From an uncultured Veillonella sp. (lineage in GTDB: Bacteria > Bacillota > Negativicutes > Veillonellales > Veillonellaceae), in NCBI GenBank assembly GCA_934183145.1, contig CAKPSA010000030.1, positions 1-12,719 of the forward strand: DNA of 12,719 nucleotides, given 5' to 3'. A program made the position numbers and the translations under genes. Shown here in pieces: positions 7,402 through 12,719 of this stretch. The stretch's first letter is position 1, and every line of letters starts with the position of its first letter. The notes beneath the pieces are model-generated. The model searched no databases, was not told where the DNA came from, and saw only the letters and a list, made by a program, of their open reading frames with translations.

Positions 7402-8196
7402 ATGTTAGGTAAAACCTTATGTATAGGCGTTGGCTCGATGGGTGGCGCTCTATTGCGCGGTGCATTACAGCATGGCGTGTTGAAAGCAAGTGATACACAC
7501 ATTCTAGTGCGTCGCGAAGAACAATGTAAGGCTCTTACAGAGGAGCTTGGTGTAGTAGGTTTTACGACTATGCCTAATGTAAATGAGTACAATACTATTC
7601 TGTTGGCTGTAAAACCACAAGTGTTACCATCTGTACTAGAGGATTTAAAAGAAGTACCTTATGGGACTGTTATGATCTCCGTTGCAGCTGGGATTACCTT
7701 AGATACCCTTGATGCGGCGATTCCACAAGCTAACTGGTTTAGAGCTATGCCAAATACACCGGCCTCTATCGGTGCTGGCATGACCGCTCTTGCTGGGGAT
7801 GATGTGAATACAGACCTTGGTCGCGATGTACAAGCTTTGTTTGAGGCCGTTGGTGAAGTGGCGGTGGTGAGCGAAGTCGATTTGGATCGCTTAGGTGCAC
7901 TATCTGGTGCAGGCCCTGGCTATATGTTTGTCATCCTTGATGCCTTAGCTGATGCGGGCGTTCGCATTGGTTTGCCACGTCAGTTGGCTATCAAGGCTGC
8001 GGCTCAAACGATGTACGGTGCTGGTAAGATGGCCCTTGAAAGTGGCAATCATCCAGCAGTACTACGAGATCAAGTAACAAGTCCAGGTGGCACGACCATT
8101 GCTGGTATTGGTGCCATGGAAAAAGGTGGACTTCGCAGTGCTCTCCAAGATGGCGTAGTAGCATGTCTTGCTCGGTCAAATGAATTGGGGAAATAA
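7402..8196 (+). CDS. proC: pyrroline-5-carboxylate reductase
   Basis: Last step of proline synthesis, NAD(P)H-dependent reduction of pyrroline-5-carboxylate in the cytoplasm. The 264-residue product matches the usual length. The Rossmann start is IGVGSMGGALLRG (from residue 8), followed by LLAVKPQVLPSVLEDL, RAMPNTPASIGAGMTAL, the LSGAGPGYMFVILDALADAG dimerisation helix and the family signature around residues 217-236 (HPAVLRDQVTSPGGTTIAGI). The ATG at 7402 places the Rossmann strand right at the N-terminus as expected. GTG codons at 7390 and 7393 are in frame but have no ribosome binding site; instead GGTGGTGG (7389-7396) probably is the site for 7402, a weaker match than its neighbours have. 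The gap to ylmH is two bases. Confidence 0.95.
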   Translation: MLGKTLCIGVGSMGGALLRGALQHGVLKASDTHILVRREEQCKALTEELGVVGFTTMPNVNEYNTILLAVKPQVLPSVLEDLKEVPYGTVMISVAAGITLDTLDAAIPQANWFRAMPNTPASIGAGMTALAGDDVNTDLGRDVQALFEAVGEVAVVSEVDLDRLGALSGAGPGYMFVILDALADAGVRIGLPRQLAIKAAAQTMYGAGKMALESGNHPAVLRDQVTSPGGTTIAGIGAMEKGGLRSALQDGVVACLARSNELGK

Positions 8197-8198
8197 TT

Positions 8199-8984
8199 TT
8201 GGCAGATACTAGTAAATTAATACGATATTTTGAAGCCAGTGGCAGTGGTGAGGAAGCTCGCCGTATGCTAGATTTGGCTGAGCAGGTTGTAAAAGGCCGT
8301 CCGTATCGTGTGGCGGACTTTACAAGTCCTGCAGGTCTTGTCATTGCGGACGCAATCAAGGCCAACTATCCGCAGTTAATCGTTAAAACCGATGGTGGCT
8401 ATGAAGGGGCTGAACGCATTCGCATCGCCTTTGTAGATAGCGATTTTAATGGCACTGTGGACATGGGCATTCGTGCCCTTAAGGTGAATTGGGACCCACG
8501 GTTCCGATTACTTACTCATCGTGATGTACTCGGCTCCTTAATGGGCCTTGGCATTGATCGCTCCAAATTTGGGGACGTTATCGTTCAACAAGGGGGCGCT
8601 CAAATTTTGGTGGATGAAAGTGTAGCAGATTTCGTAATTCAAAACTTTACAAAAATCGCTATGGTTTCTGTATCTGTAGAGGCTATTGAGCTGTCGGATA
8701 TTGCGCCAAAAGAAGAAAAAATTAAAGAAGTCCGTACTACAGTTGCTTCGTTGCGCTTAGATGCGGTGGCAAGTTCTGGCTTTAGTGTATCTCGTACCAA
8801 ATTGGTAAGCGCTATTAATGCTGGATTATTGCAAGTGAACTGGCAACCCGCTAAGGGTGCATCCCAAGAAGTTAAAGAAGGGGATGTAATCTCTATGCGT
8901 GGTCGTGGCCGAATGAAGGTAGAAGCCATTACAGGTACATCTCGTAAGGGACGTATCGGCGTATATCTGAAACGATTTATGTAG
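8199..8984 (+). CDS. ylmH: S4-domain RNA-binding protein YlmH
   Basis: Relatives in Gram-positive bacteria are encoded in the division-linked ylm cluster and have an S4 RNA-binding domain; recent work on B. subtilis YlmH links it to ribosome rescue. The 261 residues comprise an N-terminal YlmH domain (about 1-90, ending AERIRIAFV), a middle domain (RFRLLTHRDVLGSLMGLGIDRSKFGDVIV) and a C-terminal S4 domain at about 183-245 (LRLDAVASSGFSVSRTKLVSAI, then GDVISMRGRGRMKV). The start is TTG at 8199, two bases after the proC stop; a GGGG run at 8187-8190 is a poor ribosome binding site, so translation is probably coupled to proC. A strong terminator follows where divIVA lies in many Gram-positive clusters. 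Confidence 0.92.
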   Translation: MADTSKLIRYFEASGSGEEARRMLDLAEQVVKGRPYRVADFTSPAGLVIADAIKANYPQLIVKTDGGYEGAERIRIAFVDSDFNGTVDMGIRALKVNWDPRFRLLTHRDVLGSLMGLGIDRSKFGDVIVQQGGAQILVDESVADFVIQNFTKIAMVSVSVEAIELSDIAPKEEKIKEVRTTVASLRLDAVASSGFSVSRTKLVSAINAGLLQVNWQPAKGASQEVKEGDVISMRGRGRMKVEAITGTSRKGRIGVYLKRFM

Positions 8985-8991
8985 GCAATTG

Positions 8992-9023
8992 AAAATCGGC
9001 TTGACCATCAAGCCGATTTTTTT
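8992..9023 (+). terminator. intrinsic terminator after ylmH
   Basis: AAAATCGGCTTGA (8992-9004) pairs perfectly with TCAAGCCGATTTT (9008-9020), leaving a three-base loop and a run of seven T (9017-9023). It is A-rich on the left arm, so it could also work for transcription from the other side. It lies inside the 57-base gap before the next gene. Confidence 0.9.
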
Positions 9024-9030
9024 ATATATA
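9001..9030 (+). promoter_or_regulatory. candidate promoter overlapping the ylmH terminator
   Basis: TTGACC (9001-9006), inside the terminator loop side, is followed by TATATA at 9023-9028 (16-base spacing) or 9025-9030 (18-base spacing). Transcription would start near 9035-9037, just five to seven bases before the next ATG, removing its weak ribosome binding site. It is a guess based on the need for a promoter after a strong terminator. Confidence 0.3.
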
Positions 9031-9041
9031 GTAGGACAGCT

Positions 9042-9689
9042 ATGGTATCTATAACATTTCAACCTACAACTGAAGATGTAATCCTATTCGTAGGCGGTGG
9101 AGAGGTTGCACAGCGACGGATGCAGCTATTTATTGATGAGCCTTGCCATATTGTTGTAATCGCTCCTGCTGTAACGGATACGATTAGTCAATGGGCAAAG
9201 GATAATCGCATCACATGGTGTGACCGTGCTTTCACAATGGATGATGAACACCATATTATAACGAGCAGTTTGTTCTTTATCTGCACAGATAATCACGAAT
9301 TAAACGATACGTTATATAAGATGGGGAAAAAACACCGGGTTTGGACAAACCGTAGTGATAATCCTACAGCATGTAGGTTTACTATTCCTTCATCACTTGA
9401 ACTAGGTGATTTACATATTGCTATTAGCGCCAATAATGTAGGACCACGAATCAATCGTCTGGTGCGGCAAGATATGATGAATCGTTATGGTCAGTTGCAA
9501 AAGGCTATGCCTAGACTTAAAATATTTAGAGAAGAAGTAAAGTTACTACTTCCTACCCCAGAGGCTCGACAGAAATTTTGGCGAGACCATCTGACCGTAG
9601 AAACTTTTGAAGCCATTCTCAAGGGAGAGTGGATGACTATAGAGGAGAAACTTGACCATGAAATTAGTGGTATTAGGTCTAAATCATAG
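9042..9689 (+). CDS. precorrin-2 dehydrogenase, SirC/Met8 N-terminal type
   Basis: Expected to oxidise precorrin-2 to sirohydrochlorin with NAD+, on the way to siroheme or cobalamin; some relatives also insert iron. The 215-residue protein has the Rossmann glycine motif VGGGEVAQRR (G18-G20), IAPAVTD at the end of the second strand and LFFICTDNHELN. TNRSDNPTACRFTIPSS contains D106, matching the catalytic Asp of SirC and Met8, and GDLHIAISANNVGPRINRLVRQDM follows. The usual N-terminal strand (typically MYPLFLDLKGKxVLVVGGG) is unusual here: VSITFQPTTEDVILFVGGG. The ATG at 9042 has only TAGGA (9032-9036). The frame is the same as ylmH and stays open through the gap. The 3' end overlaps hemA by 32 bases. 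Calling it sirC or cysG-like would need chelatase tests. Confidence 0.85.
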   Translation: MVSITFQPTTEDVILFVGGGEVAQRRMQLFIDEPCHIVVIAPAVTDTISQWAKDNRITWCDRAFTMDDEHHIITSSLFFICTDNHELNDTLYKMGKKHRVWTNRSDNPTACRFTIPSSLELGDLHIAISANNVGPRINRLVRQDMMNRYGQLQKAMPRLKIFREEVKLLLPTPEARQKFWRDHLTVETFEAILKGEWMTIEEKLDHEISGIRSKS

Positions 9690-10929
9690 AAGTGCCGCTG
9701 TTGAGGTGCGTGAACGTTTCTCGTTTGATAAGGACGAGGTCGCTTCAGCACTGAACCGCCTCTATGAATTTGACTGTGTAGCAGAATGTGTTATTTTGTC
9801 TACCTGTAATAGAACCGAAATTTACGCGGCCTTAGAAGGTGTAGAGTTCCCTAAAGAATATATGTTGGCTGTGTTAAAGGATTTAAAGGGTGCCGACCAC
9901 ATCGATGAAGATGCATTCTTCTTCTATGAAGAACGAGATTGCATTGAACATCTATTCCGTGTGTCTGCCAGCCTCGATTCCCTTGTGTTGGGGGAAGGAC
10001 AAATCTTGAGCCAATTAAAAGGGGCTTATATCCAAGCCTATAGTGCAGGGTGCACAGGCACGATTTTCAATATTTTATTCCAACGTGCTATTGGTGTTGG
10101 TAAAAAGGTACGCACGAATACAGGTATTGCTAATACGCCTGTATCCGTTAGTTACACCGCTGTTAACCTAGCTGAGGACAGCTTAGATAAACCTTTATCT
10201 GAAGCGACGGTACTCATCTTAGGTGCTGGTACCATGAGCGAGTTAACAGCAACGCACCTACAAGCAAAGGGCGTAAAAACGATTTTCGTATCTAATAGAA
10301 CCTTTACAAAGGCAGAGGCTTTAGCTGAGCGATTTAATGGTAAGGCTGTGAAGCTAGATCACTTTGTAGAGTATGCTAAAGATGCGGATATCCTCATCAC
10401 ATCTACAGGGGCGCCACACTATATTATTACTGAACGAGAGGCAAAGAAAATTACCTCCCTTCGCAAGGGTGAGCCTATCGTCATGATTGATATTGCAGTA
10501 CCTCGTGATATCGATCCTGCTGTGGCAGATATGGATGGTATTTATTTATTCAATATCGACTCCCTTGAAAGTGTAGTAGAAGAGAATAAGGCACAGCGCG
10601 AAGAGGAAGCTCGTCGTGCAGAGCCTATCATTCACGATGCTATTGAAGAATTATTAGATAAATTGAGCTACTTAACGGTGCGCCCTATGATGGCATTGCT
10701 CACGGAAAAAGCAGAGCGCATTCGCCGTCGTGAGTTACATCGAGCATTAGCGAAATTACCTGATATTTCAGATAAAGAGCGTCGCATTATGGACTCTATG
10801 AGTCGCATGATTATTCGCAAAATGTTGCGTGAACCGATGATTCACTTTAACGAAATCGCTGGTACAGAGGAAGAAGGTTTGTACTGGGATTTATTCAAAG
10901 ATATGTTTAATCTTGAGAAAGAAGGCTAA
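9658..10929 (+). CDS. hemA: glutamyl-tRNA reductase
   Basis: First committed step of tetrapyrrole synthesis by the C5 route: NADPH reduction of glutamyl-tRNA(Glu) to glutamate-1-semialdehyde. The 423-residue product has the N-terminal catalytic domain with C50 in LSTCNRTEIYA, which forms the thioester. RVSASLDSLVLGEGQILSQL and TNTGIANTPVSVSYTAVNLA follow, then the NADPH Rossmann domain with VLILGAGTMSELTATHL and FVSNRTFTKAEALAERF. A C-terminal helical dimerisation domain with many Arg/Glu residues completes it. The ATG at 9658 is preferred: AGGAG at 9643-9647 is ten bases before it, while the in-frame TTG at 9652 is only four from it. It overlaps the preceding gene by 32 bases and hemC follows after four bases, so translation is likely coupled. 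Confidence 0.97.
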   Translation: MKLVVLGLNHRSAAVEVRERFSFDKDEVASALNRLYEFDCVAECVILSTCNRTEIYAALEGVEFPKEYMLAVLKDLKGADHIDEDAFFFYEERDCIEHLFRVSASLDSLVLGEGQILSQLKGAYIQAYSAGCTGTIFNILFQRAIGVGKKVRTNTGIANTPVSVSYTAVNLAEDSLDKPLSEATVLILGAGTMSELTATHLQAKGVKTIFVSNRTFTKAEALAERFNGKAVKLDHFVEYAKDADILITSTGAPHYIITEREAKKITSLRKGEPIVMIDIAVPRDIDPAVADMDGIYLFNIDSLESVVEENKAQREEEARRAEPIIHDAIEELLDKLSYLTVRPMMALLTEKAERIRRRELHRALAKLPDISDKERRIMDSMSRMIIRKMLREPMIHFNEIAGTEEEGLYWDLFKDMFNLEKEG

Positions 10930-10933
10930 TGCC

Positions 10934-11872
10934 ATGAGAGACCATATTCGAATCGGCACGCGAAAAAGTGCCCTTGCCCTATGGCAGGCTGAACATATTA
11001 GTGCAGAGTTACAACGTCTGTACCCAAACATTACAGTAGAGCTTGTTCACTTTAATACAAAGGGTGACCGTATCTTGGAAAAACCACTAGCTCAAGTTGG
11101 TGGTAAAGGTTTATTTACCGCTGAGCTAGAAGAGGCAATGCATAAAGGCGATATTGATATCGCTGTACATAGCTTGAAAGATATGCCTACAGAGTTACCA
11201 GAAGGTCTTACTTTAGGCGCTATTTCAGCCCGTGAAGTTCCTTACGATGCACTTGTAAGCCCTGTGTATAAAACATTAGATAAATTGCCTGAAGGTGCTC
11301 GCGTCGGTACAAGTAGCTTGCGCCGTCAAGCGCAATTATTGCATGTGCGACCGGACCTTAAGGTGGAGGTTATCCGCGGCAATGTACAAACTCGTTTGAG
11401 CAAGATTGAAACAGAAAAACTAGATGGTGTTATCTTGGCGCAAGCCGGTCTTAAACGGTTGGGCTTAGATGATCAAATTACCCAAGTATTTAAAGCGGAT
11501 GAAATGATTCCTGCCGTTGGTCAAGGGGCACTTGCTATCGAGTGTCGTGCTGACGATACGGAAATGCTTGAAATGCTAGCTCCTATTAACGACGAAGCTA
11601 CACGCTATGCCGTTGAAGGGGAACGCAGCTTCTTGCGTCAGTTAAATGGTGGTTGCCAAGTGCCTATGGGTGTACATGGTACTATTGATAAAGGTCAATT
11701 GACATTAAAGGCTATGATTGCCTCCCTCGATGGCAAAACTGTGTACGAAGGAGAGATTTCTGGCCCAGCAAAAAAAGCTGAAATTCTTGGTAAAAACCTT
11801 GCAAAAGCCTTATATGAAGAAGGGGGCAAACATATTGTGGATGCTCTCATAGAGGAAGGAATCATAAAATGA
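10934..11872 (+). CDS. hemC: porphobilinogen deaminase (hydroxymethylbilane synthase)
   Basis: Joins four porphobilinogen units into hydroxymethylbilane, using a covalently bound dipyrromethane cofactor. The 312-residue protein shows RIGTRKSALALWQAE at the start, GGKGLFTAELEEAM, the catalytic Asp D83 in HSLKDMPTELPEG, GTSSLRRQAQLL, RGNVQTRLSKIE and PAVGQGALAIECR. The cofactor cysteine is C241 in LNGGCQVPMG. The ATG at 10934 has AAGAAGG (10919-10925) eight bases upstream; an upstream in-frame TTG at 10913 would lie inside the hemA end. The last codons overlap the next gene by four bases (ATGA), typical of translational coupling. Confidence 0.97.
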   Translation: MRDHIRIGTRKSALALWQAEHISAELQRLYPNITVELVHFNTKGDRILEKPLAQVGGKGLFTAELEEAMHKGDIDIAVHSLKDMPTELPEGLTLGAISAREVPYDALVSPVYKTLDKLPEGARVGTSSLRRQAQLLHVRPDLKVEVIRGNVQTRLSKIETEKLDGVILAQAGLKRLGLDDQITQVFKADEMIPAVGQGALAIECRADDTEMLEMLAPINDEATRYAVEGERSFLRQLNGGCQVPMGVHGTIDKGQLTLKAMIASLDGKTVYEGEISGPAKKAEILGKNLAKALYEEGGKHIVDALIEEGIIK

Positions 11873-12719
11873 CAGGTATGGTATATCTAATCGGTGCAGG
11901 CCCTGGCGATGTTAAACTCATTACTGTAAAAGGTCGCGAATGCATTGAAAAAGCAGATGTAATTGTATATGACTATTTAGCAGATGCTCATTTACTTGAA
12001 TGGGCACGCCCAGATGCAGAATTGATTTACGCTGGTAAACAATGTAAAGATCACACCATGCACCAATGGGAAATCAATGAGCTGTTAGTTCAAAAAGGTA
12101 AAGAAGGCAAAATCGTGGCTCGCTTAAAAGGCGGGGACCCACTCGTATTTGGTCGCGGTGGTGAAGAGGCTATGGCCCTTGGCGAAGCTGGCGTACCATT
12201 TGAGTTTGTACCTGGTGTAACATCTCCAATCGCAGCTCCTGCTTATGCAGGTATTCCTGTAACACAACGCGCTATGGCTACATCCTTTGCAGTTGTAACA
12301 GGCCATGAAGATCCAACTAAAGCCGTATCTGGCATTCATTGGGAAGGCCTTGCCACAGCAGTCGATACACTTTGCTTTGTTATGGGCGTTGGTAATTTGC
12401 CTACCATTGCAGAAAAGTTGATGGATCATGGTCGTCCTGCTAATACACCGGTAGCTCTTGTTCGTTGGGGTACAAAAACAGTTCAAGAGGTTCTCGTATC
12501 TACTCTTGAACATGTAGTAGAAGACGTAGAAAAGGCACAACTAAAAGCGCCAGCTATTATCGTAGTAGGCGATGTAGTTAACCTTCGTGAAAAATTACAA
12601 TGGTTCGATAACAAACCGTTATTCGGTAAAACTATCGTAGTTACACGGGCTCGCTCTCAAGCTAGTGCATTCCGCGAAAAACTAGCTGCTCAAGGTGCTA
12701 ATGTGGTAGAAGCGGCAGC
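11869..12719 (+). CDS. uroporphyrinogen-III C-methyltransferase fused to uroporphyrinogen-III synthase (3'-truncated by window)
   Basis: The reading frame is open from the ATG at 11869, which overlaps the hemC stop as ATGA, to the window end, giving 283 complete codons. Residues 1 to about 245 form a CobA/SUMT domain that uses SAM to methylate uroporphyrinogen III at C2 and C7, yielding precorrin-2: VYLIGAGPGDVKLITVKG, VARLKGGDPLVFGRGGEE, VPGVTSPIAAPAYAGIPVTQR and LCFVMGVGNL are the family landmarks. From about residue 250 (KPLFGKTIVVTRARSQASAF) the sequence matches the start of a HemD domain, which cyclises hydroxymethylbilane to uroporphyrinogen III. So the two steps that follow HemC appear to be on one polypeptide, a fusion known in Firmicutes. 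AAGGA (11856-11860) lies eight bases before the ATG. The HemD end, and any hemB or hemL beyond, are outside the window. Confidence 0.93.
   Translation, partial: MTGMVYLIGAGPGDVKLITVKGRECIEKADVIVYDYLADAHLLEWARPDAELIYAGKQCKDHTMHQWEINELLVQKGKEGKIVARLKGGDPLVFGRGGEEAMALGEAGVPFEFVPGVTSPIAAPAYAGIPVTQRAMATSFAVVTGHEDPTKAVSGIHWEGLATAVDTLCFVMGVGNLPTIAEKLMDHGRPANTPVALVRWGTKTVQEVLVSTLEHVVEDVEKAQLKAPAIIVVGDVVNLREKLQWFDNKPLFGKTIVVTRARSQASAFREKLAAQGANVVEAA

Noticed and set aside
8982..9041. Stop-codon read-through joining ylmH and the SirC-like gene in the same frame
   Set aside because: Only one TAG separates the frames, but a strong terminator lies between and the two domains are not known as a fusion; chance frame agreement is one in three.
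8985..9041. Cobalamin riboswitch before the tetrapyrrole operon
   Set aside because: The gap is only 57 bases and is filled by the terminator; no B12-box-like sequence is present.
12124..12540. 138-codon antisense open frame inside the cobA domain
   Set aside because: The plus strand encodes an unmistakable SUMT domain here; the antisense product is rich in Cys and Tyr with no recognisable domain.

Overview
The window looks like a chromosomal stretch from a low-to-mid-GC Firmicute. The best guess is a Negativicute close to Veillonella. This rests on gene content, the AT-rich spacers, the strong AAGGAG/AGGAGG ribosome binding sites and the protein sequences as I recognise them. It is inference, not a database match. 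All recognised genes are on the plus strand. No mobile element, CRISPR array, tRNA or rRNA was seen.

Layout. (1) 1-1294: ilvC (ketol-acid reductoisomerase) as a single transcription unit, closed by two intrinsic terminators in tandem. (2) 1295-3390: a three-gene membrane-protein unit, one DUF3290 protein followed by two tandem DUF421/YetF-like paralogs, ending at a perfect hairpin that lacks a normal U-tract. (3) 3407-5998: a TIGR03960-type radical SAM protein tightly coupled to pgeF/ylmD. (4) 6140-9023: yggS/ylmE, sepF/ylmF, proC and ylmH, ending at a strong terminator. With pgeF this is the Gram-positive ylm division-linked cluster, but with proC where ylmG often lies and no divIVA after ylmH. 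(5) 9042-12719 (runs off the end): tetrapyrrole operon, with a SirC-like precorrin-2 dehydrogenase, hemA, hemC and a cobA-hemD fusion cut by the window edge. Genes overlap or lie within a few bases of each other.

How the genes work together. The last operon makes 5-aminolevulinate precursor from glutamyl-tRNA (HemA), polymerises porphobilinogen to hydroxymethylbilane (HemC), and cyclises and methylates it to precorrin-2 (HemD and CobA domains). Precorrin-2 is then oxidised to sirohydrochlorin (SirC-like). This points to the siroheme/cobalamin branch. The ylm block combines septum assembly (SepF), PLP homeostasis (YggS), proline synthesis (ProC), peptidoglycan precursor editing (PgeF) and an S4 RNA-binding protein.

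I see no clearly new biological system. The items most worth a second look are the duplicated DUF421 pair with its DUF3290 partner, the terminator that overlaps a candidate promoter ahead of the tetrapyrrole operon, and the proC-containing ylm cluster.
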